From Elusimicrobiota bacterium (GTDB lineage: Bacteria > Elusimicrobiota > Elusimicrobia > Elusimicrobiales > UBA9959): a stretch of DNA of 64,000 bases. The notes under the pieces are model-generated. The model did not search any database and had not been told where the DNA came from. It saw only the letters and a list, made by a program, of their open reading frames with translations. Positions 1-8,163 of the stretch are shown piece by piece (positions within the stretch are counted from its first letter, which is position 1; each line of letters begins with the position of its first letter). Both the position numbers and the translations under genes were made by a program. The DNA lies in assembly GCA_019135865.1 (NCBI GenBank), contig JAGVVD010000008.1:123495-187494 (forward strand). The letters are read 5' to 3'.

Positions 1-1047
1 CGCGGCGCGGCGCAGGGCGGGACGCCACTTGACCGGCCTTTCCGGACCGGAGGAGTCGCGGCAGGGGCATTCCCCGGACCAGCGTTCCAGGCCGTGAGGG
101 CAGGAGGAGGAGGAAGGCGAAGCTATCGCGACTTCGTACGCGGGACGATTGTCCCGCAGGAAAGAGGCGTAATTGGAAAGTCCCCAGCGCGAGCTCCTGT
201 TGACCGAGCGCAGGAAAGAGGCCAGCCTTCCGGCGGCGCCGGGATGACGGCGGGAATGGCGTTCCCAGTCCAGCGCCGCGGAAGCGAGCGCGGCGCCGCG
301 GCCGTGCGGTATCTCGGCTTCGACGGCGGCCGAGAGCTCCGGCGCGGAGCAGGGCGAGGAGCGAAGGAGTTCGGAGATGCGGGGGCTGGAGAAGAAGACC
401 GCCAGCGAGGCGCCGCCCGGGGCGTTCCATTCGTAGGGAACGCCGGTGTCGAGGCTGTTGGGATTGGCCGGCTCCCATTTCTGCAGTCCCCGCTTGCGGA
501 AAGCCCGCGCCTGGGACGGGGCCAGGACGGTGAAAAGAACGCCGGCTTCGGCCAGGGCCGCCAGCGTGTCCTCGTCGGCGGCGTTCTCGGGCAGCCACAT
601 CCCGGCGGCCCTGCGTTTGAACCTGCGCTCGAAATAGTCCAGGCCCCAGCGCACGGCGGCGCGCCTGTCGCGCGGGGAAAGCAGCGGCAGCGCCGCGTGG
701 GGCCAGGGATGCGCGAGCGCCGCGCCCTCGCCGGATTCCCTGACGGCGCGCCGGTCGGCCTCGGCCAGCGCGGCCGGCAGTTCGGGGAAGAACGCGTCGA
801 GCCAGTCGAGCAGGCGGGGGGAGATGTCGAAGCTCGTGAGGCCGCAGAAGTCCGGCGGCCCCCCGGCCGGGGAGCCGCCGGAAGCGCGCGCCGCCGCGTA
901 AAGGGGCAGAAGTTCCTCCGCGGCCAGCCGGTGGTCCGCGTCCCGCCAGGGCCGGGCCGAAGGCTCGGTCTTCCAGTCGCCGGTCCGGGGGTCGGCGGCG
1001 GCCTGGCCGCGGAAATGGGCGTGCAGGCAGAAGAATTTGTTCTTCAT
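1..1047 (-). CDS. Glycoside hydrolase family 57-type protein with DUF3536-like region (3' end outside window)
   Basis: An uninterrupted minus-strand frame of 349 codons begins at ATG and runs off the left edge, so the C-terminus is missing. The N-terminal KNKFFCLHAHFR matches the GH57 opening strand (family: HGHFYQPPR). The segment GMWLPENAADEDTLAALAEAG followed by FTVLAPSQAR matches the conserved GH57 block around MWLPE. Further on, SCPHGLERWSGECPC matches the SCPHGxxRW motif of the DUF3536 part. GH57 enzymes are alpha-glucan amylases or branching enzymes. The gene lies 34 bp downstream of glgC on the same strand, so a role in glycogen turnover is inferred. Substrate specificity cannot be read from this fragment. 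Confidence 0.85.
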   Translation of the reverse strand, partial: MKNKFFCLHAHFRGQAAADPRTGDWKTEPSARPWRDADHRLAAEELLPLYAAARASGGSPAGGPPDFCGLTSFDISPRLLDWLDAFFPELPAALAEADRRAVRESGEGAALAHPWPHAALPLLSPRDRRAAVRWGLDYFERRFKRRAAGMWLPENAADEDTLAALAEAGVLFTVLAPSQARAFRKRGLQKWEPANPNSLDTGVPYEWNAPGGASLAVFFSSPRISELLRSSPCSAPELSAAVEAEIPHGRGAALASAALDWERHSRRHPGAAGRLASFLRSVNRSSRWGLSNYASFLRDNRPAYEVAIASPSSSSCPHGLERWSGECPCRDSSGPERPVKWRPALRRAA

Positions 1048-1081
1048 CGGGCGCTCCCTTCCCCCCGGCGCCGCGCGCGGC

Positions 1082-2290
1082 TCACTCCCACTTGGAGATG
1101 CCGCGCGGTATGACCACGATGCCGTCGGGGTCGATGTAGTGGCGCTGGGAGTCCTTCTCCGCGTCGTAACCGATCACGCTCCTGGGCTCGATCGTGTTGA
1201 AGCGGTCCATGATGACCTTGCGCAGGCGCGAGCCGGCCTTTATCTCGCAGCCGTCCATGATGATGCAGTCCTCGAGCTGGCATTTCTCGTGTATGGTGAC
1301 GTGGTTGGAGAGGATGCAGCGCTTGAGCGAGGACTGGTTGATGAAGCAGCCGTCGGAGATCATGCAGTCCTGCAGGTTCGACTCCAGGATCTTGGCGGGC
1401 GCCGAATTGGTCTTGTCGTCCTGTATCGGCCACTGCGGGTTGTTGAGGTCGAGTTTCGGCCTGGCGCCGAGCAGGTCCATGTGCGCCTGCCAGAAAGCGT
1501 CGATGGTGCCCACGTCGCGCCAGTAGTTCTTCTCTTCGTACGGCCTGACCCCGGGCAGCACCTGGCTGTCGAAGTTGTAGGCGAAGACGCGGTAGCGCTT
1601 GTGGATGCTGGGCAGGATGGTCTTGCCGAAGTCCAGGCCCTTGCTGTCGCCGGATTCCTCGTGCAGGATCTTGACCAGCGCGTCGTAGCTGAAGATATAG
1701 TTGCCCATCGAGGCGAAGGCGTGGTTGGGGTCGCCCGGGATCGGCTTCGGGTTCTTGGGCTTCTCTTCGAAGCCCGTCACCTTGTTCCTGGAGTCCACGA
1801 GTATCGTGCCGAAGCGCGAGGCCTGCTTCAGCGGGACCGTCAGCGCCGAGATCGTGACGTCCGCGTTGTTCTTCACGTGGAAGTCTATCATCTTGCGTAT
1901 GTCCATGCGGTAGATATGGTCCGCGCCGAACACTGCGACGAGGTCCGGTTTGTAGTCGTTGACCAGGTTCATGTTCTGCTTGACGGCGTCGGCCGTGCCG
2001 CGGTACCAGACCTCCCCGAGGCGCATCTGGGGGGGGACCACCGTGATGAAGTGGTCCTTGATCATGCCTCCCTGGTTCCAGGTATTGCGCAGGTACTCTA
2101 TCAGCGACTGCGACAGGTACTGCACGAGCACGTAGTTGGAATAGATGCCCGAGTTGATGAAGTTGGAGATCACGAAGTCGATGATGCGGTATTTGCCGCC
2201 GAACGGCACCGCCGGCTTGGAACGCTCCTTGGTGAGAGGGTAGAGCCGCTCGCCCTTGCCCCCGGCCATGATTATCCCCAGTGTTCTCAT
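1082..2290 (-). CDS. glgC: Glucose-1-phosphate adenylyltransferase (ADP-glucose pyrophosphorylase)
   Basis: 402 residues, full length for GlgC. It makes ADP-glucose from glucose-1-phosphate and ATP, the committed step of bacterial glycogen synthesis. The N-terminal nucleotidyltransferase signature IMAGGKGERLYPLTKERSKP is present, followed by FGGKYRIIDFVISNFINSGI. The fructose-1,6-bisphosphate/allosteric-region-like start and the C-terminal left-handed beta-helix (hexapeptide repeats around LEDCIIMDGCEIKAGSRL) are in the usual order. An AAGGAG ribosome site lies just upstream of the ATG. It is the first gene of a probable pair with the GH57-type gene. Identification is firm. Confidence 0.96.
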   Translation of the reverse strand: MRTLGIIMAGGKGERLYPLTKERSKPAVPFGGKYRIIDFVISNFINSGIYSNYVLVQYLSQSLIEYLRNTWNQGGMIKDHFITVVPPQMRLGEVWYRGTADAVKQNMNLVNDYKPDLVAVFGADHIYRMDIRKMIDFHVKNNADVTISALTVPLKQASRFGTILVDSRNKVTGFEEKPKNPKPIPGDPNHAFASMGNYIFSYDALVKILHEESGDSKGLDFGKTILPSIHKRYRVFAYNFDSQVLPGVRPYEEKNYWRDVGTIDAFWQAHMDLLGARPKLDLNNPQWPIQDDKTNSAPAKILESNLQDCMISDGCFINQSSLKRCILSNHVTIHEKCQLEDCIIMDGCEIKAGSRLRKVIMDRFNTIEPRSVIGYDAEKDSQRHYIDPDGIVVIPRGISKWE

Positions 2291-2335
2291 AACGACTCCT
2301 TGTGTCCCGACCGGTTTTCCCGTTCCCGGAGGGTC

Positions 2336-3031
2336 TCAGTTTATGGCGTCCAGTATGTCGCGCAGGTCCCTGCCCACGCAGAAGAAGACCGGCCTGTCCA
2401 GCGAGGTGTAGCGTTTGATGCGCTGCTCGCGCAGTTCCTTGGTCGCCGCCGCCAGGTCGGAGAGGGAGCGCGCCTCGCGCACCACCAGCATCTCCTGCTC
2501 GTCGAGGCCGTAGGACATGAACATGTTCTCCTGTATGTCGGCGTGCCTGGCCAGTACGCGGAGGCGCTCGTTCTGCAGAGCGGTCCTCTCCTCCTCGGAG
2601 AGATCGTACCAGGAATGGGTCTTGATGACCGGGTGCAGCAGCATGTACTTGTGCCGGCCGAAGAGGTCCTTGGGCAGGAAGCCGAAATCCAGGTCCTTGC
2701 GCTGGCCGTCGGGGAAGGTGTGTATGCCCAGGAAGGAATGGGTCGGCAGCAGCCAGCGGCCTATGCCGGCGGAGAAGGTCCGGGCGCAGAGCTCCTGCAG
2801 GAAGTCCAGGTCCTGCGACATCCGCCAGAAGAGGACGTCGCAGTCCGAACGCAGGCCGGCGACCAGGTAGGTGCGCAGGAAGATCTTCTCCTGGCAGGAG
2901 GCCACCAGGTTCTCGAATTCCTGCTTGGCGGCTATCTTCTCGTTGGAGATCAGGCGCCTGAAGGCCGGGTCCAGCTTCAGGAACATGAAACTGGAATAGG
3001 CGAGGTTAGGGCTTTTTCTGGTCTTTTCCAC
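2336..3031 (-). CDS. Chlorite dismutase/HemQ-fold protein, predicted to lack the proximal heme histidine
   Basis: 231 residues. The block HPVIKTHSWYDLSEEER, followed about 25 residues on by FMSYGLDEQEMLV, is characteristic of the chlorite dismutase family, which includes coproheme decarboxylase HemQ. In HemQ the proximal heme histidine lies 15 residues after the conserved Trp. Here Trp141 is followed at that spacing by Arg156, while the conserved Tyr at Trp-12 is kept (Tyr129). That alignment is from memory and is inference. The protein may therefore not bind heme in the usual way. Its start overlaps the end of the upstream exported-protein gene by 26 bp, so the two are probably co-transcribed. 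A HemQ role should not be assumed. Confidence 0.75.
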   Translation of the reverse strand: MEKTRKSPNLAYSSFMFLKLDPAFRRLISNEKIAAKQEFENLVASCQEKIFLRTYLVAGLRSDCDVLFWRMSQDLDFLQELCARTFSAGIGRWLLPTHSFLGIHTFPDGQRKDLDFGFLPKDLFGRHKYMLLHPVIKTHSWYDLSEEERTALQNERLRVLARHADIQENMFMSYGLDEQEMLVVREARSLSDLAAATKELREQRIKRYTSLDRPVFFCVGRDLRDILDAIN

Positions 3032-3893
3032 GTTTTCTCTCCTCCCCTTTTCCGGGCTCCGCGGTCCGGGGCGGCTCCGGCAGCAGTATCGTGTTCCCGC
3101 GGCGGGTTATCTCCGCCTCTTCGAAATTCATCAGGCCGGTCTCGATCTCGGTCATCAGGTACTTGCGCCCGTCCTTCTCCACGATGGCCCCGCGCGGGGC
3201 TATCTCGGCCCCGGCCGCCTTCCCGAGCAGGATCTCCCCGTCGAACCGGTGCCCTATGCGTATCTTCTCCCTGATCTGGTCGGCCTCCAGCCAGAGCCGG
3301 TAGAAGCCCGGTTCCTCCTCCAGGGGGACCACGCCGGTGACTCTGGCCGTCAGCTTCACGGCGGGGTCCCTGGTATAGCTCACGTCGGCGGTCATGCCCG
3401 GCCGCGGGACGTAGTAGAGGCGTTCGGTGTTGCGGCCGATCAGCATGATCTTCCTGGCCACGGTGAAAAGCCTCTCCCCTTTCGTGACCGCGGTCTTGGG
3501 GGCGGTGTGCAGGGCCGAGATTATGCCGGTGTGCTCCGGTTTGACGTCGTAGATCTTGAAGACGCCCTTCCAGCGTTTCTCCATCTGCGCCAGGGCGTCC
3601 CGAGAGGTGGAGTCTATCATCGCGGCCATCTCGCCGGAGACCATCTTGGCCAGCACGTTCTTCGGCGTGACGAAATCGAACAGCTCCCCTATCACTTCCT
3701 CCACCCGTCCGTCGAAAAGGGCGTAAACGTCGTAGGCGTCCTGGGCGGTGGCGATGCCGGAGAATTTCGCGCGCAGTTCGAGATCGCCGCGGCGTATGGC
3801 CCCCTCTCCCGGCGCGAAGGTCAGCGTGGTCTGGGCCTGGGCCGCGGCGGCGGCCAGCAGGGCGGAGAGGAAGAGCGCCGCCCTAGTCCGCAT
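3006..3893 (-). CDS. Exported protein resembling the periplasmic adaptor (HlyD/RND membrane-fusion) family
   Basis: 295 residues with a clear Sec signal peptide (MRTRAALFLSALLAAAAAQA, cleavage near residue 20). The core has the pattern of an adaptor protein: a short lipoyl-like strand region (DVYALFDGRVEEVIGE), a short helical stretch with MEKRWKGV, and beta-barrel-like segments (GMTADVSYTRDPAVKLTARVTGV, GHRFDGEILLGKAAGAEIAPRGAIVEKDG). The C-terminus is a Lys/Arg/Glu-rich tail. No partner transporter gene is adjacent, and the helical hairpin is shorter than in typical RND adaptors. It overlaps thyX by 11 bp upstream and the chlorite dismutase-fold gene downstream. The family call is tentative; only export is well supported. 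Confidence 0.6.
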   Translation of the reverse strand: MRTRAALFLSALLAAAAAQAQTTLTFAPGEGAIRRGDLELRAKFSGIATAQDAYDVYALFDGRVEEVIGELFDFVTPKNVLAKMVSGEMAAMIDSTSRDALAQMEKRWKGVFKIYDVKPEHTGIISALHTAPKTAVTKGERLFTVARKIMLIGRNTERLYYVPRPGMTADVSYTRDPAVKLTARVTGVVPLEEEPGFYRLWLEADQIREKIRIGHRFDGEILLGKAAGAEIAPRGAIVEKDGRKYLMTEIETGLMNFEEAEITRRGNTILLPEPPRTAEPGKGEERKRGKDQKKP

Positions 3894-4569
3894 TCAGCCT
3901 CCGGTGCGCCTCCCAGGTCCACGGCATCCTCTCCCGGAAGATAACGGCTATGGCCTCGGCGTAGCGGCGTATCTCCAGCTGGGCGTGCTTGTCCAGGCGC
4001 AGGTCGAGGAAATTGAGGAGGCTCCTGGCGTTCACGGTCCAGTAGAACTGGGTGTACTGGGAGACCGGCAGGACGCCGCGGGCCATTTCCCTGGCGACGC
4101 CGGCCTTGAGGAGGGCCTGGTAGGCCGCGTAGGAGGCCTCGATGGCCGCCGAATATTCCGCCGAGAGCTTCCGGTGGTCCAGCCCGCCCTCCACGGAACC
4201 CTGGCGGTTGACGGTGTCCTGCGCCCGGAATTCCTCCGGCATGTAGAACTCGTCGTGCACCTCCGTGTAGCGGGCGCTGATCTCGTTGTAGGAAGCTATG
4301 CGGTGGCGCATCCACTGCCTGGCCACGAAGATGGGGCACTTTATGTGGAACTGGAAGACGGAGTGCTCGAAGGGGGAGAAATGGCCGTGCTCCAGCAGGT
4401 ACTCGAGCAGCTTGCGGTCGCGGTCCTCGCCCTTGGAAACGCCCCCGAAGGAGACTCGGGCCGACTCTACCGCGCGCATGTCGCCGCCCATGAAATCCAC
4501 CAGCTTGACGAAGCCCTTGTCGAGCACCGCCGCCGCGCCTTCCGGCGCCTTTGTCTTAGTGCCTGCCAT
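3883..4569 (-). CDS. thyX: Flavin-dependent thymidylate synthase ThyX
   Basis: 228 residues, normal ThyX length. It methylates dUMP to dTMP using FAD, NADPH and methylenetetrahydrofolate, and replaces ThyA. The diagnostic RHRX7S motif is complete (Arg88-His89-Arg90, Ser98, in MRHRIASYNEIS). The N-terminal GHFSPFEH motif and the C-terminal LDLRLDKHAQLEIRRYA segment are also typical. A GGAGG ribosome site precedes the ATG. The gene is divergent from mazG, and the intergenic region between them carries AT-rich promoter-like sequence. It joins tmk, nrdJ, cmk and a deoxynucleoside kinase elsewhere in the window in dNTP supply. Confidence 0.97.
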   Translation of the reverse strand: MAGTKTKAPEGAAAVLDKGFVKLVDFMGGDMRAVESARVSFGGVSKGEDRDRKLLEYLLEHGHFSPFEHSVFQFHIKCPIFVARQWMRHRIASYNEISARYTEVHDEFYMPEEFRAQDTVNRQGSVEGGLDHRKLSAEYSAAIEASYAAYQALLKAGVAREMARGVLPVSQYTQFYWTVNARSLLNFLDLRLDKHAQLEIRRYAEAIAVIFRERMPWTWEAHRRLNAD

Positions 4570-4639
4570 TACCCCTCCGGGCGGCCCTCCCCGCGTTTTT
4601 GCGGGATCCGGGGATTTTATAGGTCCGCATTTTTAATTA

Positions 4640-4645
4640 TATACT
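4640..4645 (+). promoter_or_regulatory. Probable -10 element of the mazG promoter
   Basis: TATACT in an otherwise rare AT-rich stretch, about 42 nt upstream of the chosen mazG ATG. No convincing -35 hexamer is seen at the right distance. An upstream in-frame ATG overlaps this element and is therefore an unlikely start. Confidence 0.4.
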
Positions 4646-4686
4646 TTATGGAGCTTGACAGTCTATCCGCTCCGGAGAACCGCTTT

Positions 4687-5127
4687 ATGGCCAAAAAAAC
4701 AGTGGAACCGCATCCCAGGTACGCCTCCGCCGGCCGCGAACTGGCCGGCCTCTGCGGCATAATGCGCCGCCTGCTCTCGCCGTCGGGCTGCCCCTGGGAC
4801 AGGGAGCAGACTCACCGCTCGCTGCTGCGGCACCTGCGCTCGGAAACGCGGGAGGTCGAGCGCGCCGTGCGCGCGCGGGACTGGAACAACCTCGAGGAGG
4901 AGCTCGGCGACCTGCTGCTGCAGGTGGTCTTCCACGCGGCCCTGGCCGAGGCGAAAGGCCGCTTTTCCATGCGCGACGTGGTCCGCGGAATAAACGCCAA
5001 ACTGGTCCGCCGCCACCCGCACGTTTTCGGCCGTGAGAAGCTGCGCACCTCCGGCGAGGTGCTCGCCCGGTGGAACGTGATCAAGAAAGAAGAGAAGCGC
5101 GCCGCCGCCGGGCGCCGGGGGCGCTGA
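4687..5127 (+). CDS. mazG: Single-domain MazG-type nucleoside triphosphate pyrophosphohydrolase
   Basis: 146 residues from the ATG that has GGAG nine bases upstream; an in-frame ATG 39 bases earlier lies on the -10-like element and has no ribosome site. MazG enzymes hydrolyse non-canonical or excess NTPs to NMP and pyrophosphate. Diagnostic segments are GCPWDREQTHRSLLRHLRSE, EELGDLLLQVVFHAALAE and LVRRHPHVFG. The first metal-binding motif, usually EExxE, reads Ser52-Glu53-x-x-Glu56, while the second (Glu72, Asp75) is intact. Only one MazG domain is present, against two in the E. coli protein. It ends 4 bp before the symporter gene, so the two likely form an operon. Confidence 0.9.
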   Translation: MAKKTVEPHPRYASAGRELAGLCGIMRRLLSPSGCPWDREQTHRSLLRHLRSETREVERAVRARDWNNLEEELGDLLLQVVFHAALAEAKGRFSMRDVVRGINAKLVRRHPHVFGREKLRTSGEVLARWNVIKKEEKRAAAGRRGR

Positions 5128-5131
5128 CCGT

Positions 5132-6613
5132 ATGTACGCCTCCTCCGCCGCCGTCGCGTTCGAGGGCCTGGCCGCCCTGGATTACGGCCTGCTGGGCGCC
5201 GCGGTGCTGGCGCTCTTCCTGATCTCCTATTTCAAGGGGCGCGAGGAGCGCGATACCCGCGACTACTTCCTCGGCAGCCGCAAGACCCCCGTCTGGGTGG
5301 GCACCCTCTCTTTCGTCGCCACCGAGATCAGCGCGATGACCATAGTCGGCATACCGCCGATAGGCTATATGGAGAACTGGCAGTACCTGCAGTTCTTCCT
5401 GGGCTCCGCCGCGGCCCGCATACTTATAGCCTTCGTCTTCATCCCGGCCTTCTACCGGTTCAACTGCACCACCATCTACGAATTCCTGCGGCACCGTTTC
5501 GGCGCCGGCACGCAGTACGCCGGTTCCTCCTTCTTCTTCGTGACGCGTCTTTTCGCCTCCGGGGTGAGGCTCTACGCCGCGTCGCTGGCGGTCTCCGTCA
5601 TAATGGGCTGGGAGCTCTGGCACACGATAGTGTTCTTCACCGCCATCAGCGTCCTTTTCATCGGCTTCGGCGGCATCAAGGCCGTGCTCTGGACCGGCAC
5701 CTTCGAATCCGTGATGTTCTTCGCGGCCGGGCTCGCCGTGGCGGGCTGGCTGGTCGCGCATATCGACGGCGGCCTGGGGGGCGCCTGGCAGCTGGCCTCG
5801 GAGGCGGGGAAACTGTCGGTCTTCAACCTGGGCTGGGGCATGAAGGACCCCAACCTGCTGTGGGCCGCCCTGCTCAACGGCGTCTTCGGTTCGATGGCGG
5901 CCTTCGGCACGGACCAGGAGCTGATGCAGCGCCTGCTGACGCTGGAGACCAGGAAAGAGAGCCAGCGCACGCTGATCTACACCATCTTCACCAGCGTGCC
6001 GCTGACCTGGCTCTACCTGGCGATAGGAACGCTGCTCTACGTTTTCTACCGTCAGAACTCGGGCCTGCCGCTGCCCGGGAACGCCGACAAGATCCTGTCG
6101 CATTTCACGGTGCACGTGCTGCCGTCCGGTTTGAAGGGGCTGGTGCTTACGGCCGTGGTGCTGGCGAGCATAGACTCCCCGCTGAGCTCGCTGTCCTCGT
6201 CGTTCGTGACCGACATCTACCGGCCCCTGATAAGGAAGGACGGCGACGAGAGGCATTACCTCCGCGTCTCGCGGGTGAGCGTGGTCTGTTTCGGCCTGCT
6301 GCTGGCGGGGATAGCCTGGGCCTGCGCGGCCGGGTCGGGCCGCATGCTGTGGCTGGCTTTCAAGATCAACGGCGTCACGGCGGGCAGCCTGCTGGGGGTG
6401 TTCCTGCTGGGCCTGCTGACGGCGCGCCGCTCCAACCGGGCCAATGTGGCGGCGATGGTGTTCAGCGCCGTCATGGCGGCGGTGGTGCTGTTCCTGTCGG
6501 AGAGGGGGACGCTGGCGCTGGGCTGGAGCTGGATCATCGTGATAGGGACCTTCTCCACCTTCGGCCTGGCCTGGCTGTTCGGTCCCCTGCTGGACCGCGA
6601 AAAGCCCGTCTGA
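5132..6613 (+). CDS. Sodium:solute symporter family transporter (SSS/SLC5)
   Basis: 493 residues with about 13 hydrophobic segments. After the first membrane helix comes the family hallmark RDYFLGSRKTPVW, then LSFVATEISAMTIVGIP, which forms the substrate and sodium-binding region of transmembrane helix 1 in the LeuT-fold count. GFGGIKAVLWTGTFESVMFF and the DSPLSSLSSSFVTDIYRP stretch (sodium-site serines) are also typical. The substrate is not predictable; relatives carry sugars, carboxylates, nucleosides or sialic acid. It follows mazG by 4 bp, and the repeat-rich non-coding island begins just downstream. Confidence 0.92.
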   Translation: MYASSAAVAFEGLAALDYGLLGAAVLALFLISYFKGREERDTRDYFLGSRKTPVWVGTLSFVATEISAMTIVGIPPIGYMENWQYLQFFLGSAAARILIAFVFIPAFYRFNCTTIYEFLRHRFGAGTQYAGSSFFFVTRLFASGVRLYAASLAVSVIMGWELWHTIVFFTAISVLFIGFGGIKAVLWTGTFESVMFFAAGLAVAGWLVAHIDGGLGGAWQLASEAGKLSVFNLGWGMKDPNLLWAALLNGVFGSMAAFGTDQELMQRLLTLETRKESQRTLIYTIFTSVPLTWLYLAIGTLLYVFYRQNSGLPLPGNADKILSHFTVHVLPSGLKGLVLTAVVLASIDSPLSSLSSSFVTDIYRPLIRKDGDERHYLRVSRVSVVCFGLLLAGIAWACAAGSGRMLWLAFKINGVTAGSLLGVFLLGLLTARRSNRANVAAMVFSAVMAAVVLFLSERGTLALGWSWIIVIGTFSTFGLAWLFGPLLDREKPV

Positions 6614-6644
6614 CCCGCGCCCTGCCTTCGCTCCGGCCGCCAAA

Positions 6645-6770
6645 ATAGGAATACTGTTCCGGGGGCATGGCGTGCCCTCACCTCGCAAAAACAGGGTCGC
6701 GCACACCGTGCGCGCCCTTCCCGTTCTCGCCGCTCGCGCTTACGCAAGCTCGCGGCTCCGAAGGGTTTTG
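6645..6770 (-). repeat. Dispersed repeat, copy 1 (inverted relative to copy 3)
   Basis: Read on the minus strand, this stretch contains AACCCTTCGGAGCCGCGAGC, then GGCGAGAACGGGAAG, then GCGC-CACGGTGT-CGCGAC and CTGTTTTTGCGAG, in the same order as copy 3 near 45.7 kb. It lacks the roughly 57-bp insertion seen in copy 3. It sits directly after the symporter gene. Boundaries are approximate. Confidence 0.7.
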
Positions 6771-7146
6771 CTCCGGTGAGGGCACGCCTCCCCCGGCTGT
6801 CTCCTTAGATGGGACGTTTAACAGGTCGGTTCCCCGGAGGCTCCCGCGCCGGGCCTTCCGAAGCCACATCGGAGGCTTTCCCCAAGCGGAGCGAGGGAAC
6901 CGGCACTGCCGGACGACCAAGAATGTCTGAGGTGAGGGCCTGCGGTGCAGGCCCGCAAGACCGGAGGCGGTTCCCTGCGTAAGCGGAATCGCCGAGGTGG
7001 GGTCGCGCAAGCCCGCTATGCGGGCTATGCGTGACCGAGGCGCTATGCGCCCGGGCCGAGTTCGTGCCCGGCCGAGCGTAGCGCAGGGTTGCATTTCGGA
7101 AAGCCGAACCCGTGGCGGAGTGAAGGCCCGGCGAGGGAGACTGAAT

Positions 7147-7197
7147 CGTGTTTTTTCGGAGCGGACCGCCGACAGGACCCCGATAGTTATTCCTTGA
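7147..7197 (+). repeat. Dispersed repeat, partial copy 2 (3' module)
   Basis: GTGTTTTTTCGGAGCGGACC followed by GCCGACAGGACCCC and ATAGTTATTCCTTG matches the end module of copy 3 near 45.83-45.88 kb at most positions. Only the terminal roughly 50 bp of the element is present here. Confidence 0.65.
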
Positions 7198-7233
7198 AAG
7201 CGGGGGCGAAACCGGTCCCCGGTATAGTCGTTC

Positions 7234-8163
7234 CTATTTTATCGGCTTGAGCTTGAAGGGGCGGCCGGTGAGGGCCCGCCAGGCGTCGCGGAAATCCTCG
7301 GGGACGGGGCAGACTATCTTCGTCGGACGGCCCGTGGCGGGATGGGCGAACTGCAGGCGCATGGCGTGCAGCAGCATGCGCGCCGCCGGCGGTCCGCCGT
7401 AGATATCGTCGCCCACTATCGGGTGACCCGCGTGCGACAGGTGGACCCTTATCTGGTTCGTGCGGCCGGTCTCGGGCCTTATGTCGAGCAGGCAGGCCCC
7501 GCCCGCGCGCTCGAGCACTCTGAAATTGGTCACCGCGTCGCGCCCGTACTCCCAGACCTTTATCCTGCGCGCTCCCGTCGGACGGCCCATCGGCGCGTCC
7601 ACGGTCCAGGCGCCGGAGGCGGGATCTCCGGCCGCCGCGCCGATATAGAGTTTCCCTATCTCCCGGTCGCGGAAGGCCGCCGAGAAATATTCCGCCGCCT
7701 CCGCGGTCCTGGCTATCAGCATCAGGCCGCTGGTCTCGCGGTCCAGGCGGTGCACCATGCCGAACCTGGGCACACCGGCGAGTTCCGGCCTTTCTTTGGC
7801 CAGTATCGACACCAGCGTCTCCTCTCCCAGGAGCGCCGCGCGCGGGTCGCGTTCCCAGTTGGAATCCGTCGGATGCACGCAGAGCCCGGCCGGCTTGTCT
7901 ATGGCCAGCACGGCGTCGTCCTCGGTTATTATCATGCCCGGCAGCCGCGCGGAGGGCGCCGCGCCGGCGGCGGGCGCGGCGATGGTCACCTCGTCGCCGG
8001 CCTTCAGCGGGGCGGCCGGCTTCGCCGTACGGCCGTTGAGCTTGACGAAACCTCCGGCGATGAGCCGCTTGACGAACTCGCGCGAGAGGCCCGGCTCGCC
8101 GCTCTTGACGAAAAGGTCCAGTCTCGTGCCTTCGCCGGAATATACGAGTTTCTTATTTTCCAT
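7234..8163 (-). CDS. RluA-family 23S/tRNA pseudouridine synthase (RluD-like)
   Basis: 309 residues. An N-terminal S4 RNA-binding domain (roughly residues 12-65, SREFVKRLIAGGFVKLNGR) precedes the pseudouridine synthase domain. The catalytic motif HRLDRETSGL is intact; its Asp is the nucleophile. The downstream GKLYIG, RPETGRTNQIRVHLSHAGHP and GDDIYGG motifs are all family-typical. Members isomerise specific uridines in 23S rRNA or tRNA; RluD and RluC cannot be separated by eye. The start overlaps the end of lgt by 11 bp, and the pair sits in a minus-strand run from eno to here. Confidence 0.93.
   Translation of the reverse strand: MENKKLVYSGEGTRLDLFVKSGEPGLSREFVKRLIAGGFVKLNGRTAKPAAPLKAGDEVTIAAPAAGAAPSARLPGMIITEDDAVLAIDKPAGLCVHPTDSNWERDPRAALLGEETLVSILAKERPELAGVPRFGMVHRLDRETSGLMLIARTAEAAEYFSAAFRDREIGKLYIGAAAGDPASGAWTVDAPMGRPTGARRIKVWEYGRDAVTNFRVLERAGGACLLDIRPETGRTNQIRVHLSHAGHPIVGDDIYGGPPAARMLLHAMRLQFAHPATGRPTKIVCPVPEDFRDAWRALTGRPFKLKPIK

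Larger units (their letters stand above)
6614..7233. other. Non-coding island with dispersed repeats and many short inverted repeats
   Basis: About 620 bp between two convergent genes. Possible frames here give low-complexity Arg/Pro/Ser-rich translations without family features, so I see no gene. The sequence is full of short palindromes (for example AAGCC-N8-GGCTT near 6860-6880 and GCCCGCTATGCGGGC near 7012) and holds two copies of a dispersed repeat also found near 45.7 kb. A structured RNA cannot be excluded, but none of the standard ones (tmRNA, RNase P, SRP, 6S) is recognisable. Confidence 0.6.

Noticed and set aside
1037..3274. Long plus-strand frame of over 700 codons opposite glgC
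   Set aside because: It is antisense to clear glgC and chlorite dismutase-fold coding sequence; the translation is low complexity with no family features. GC-rich DNA opens many such frames.
4655..4660. TTGACA as a -35 element before mazG
   Set aside because: It lies downstream of the TATACT element, and no -10 follows at 16-18 bp.
6678..7094. Frame in the repeat island read as a 138-residue protein
   Set aside because: It crosses two repeat copies, is rich in Arg/Pro/Ser, and has no ribosome site or homologous features.
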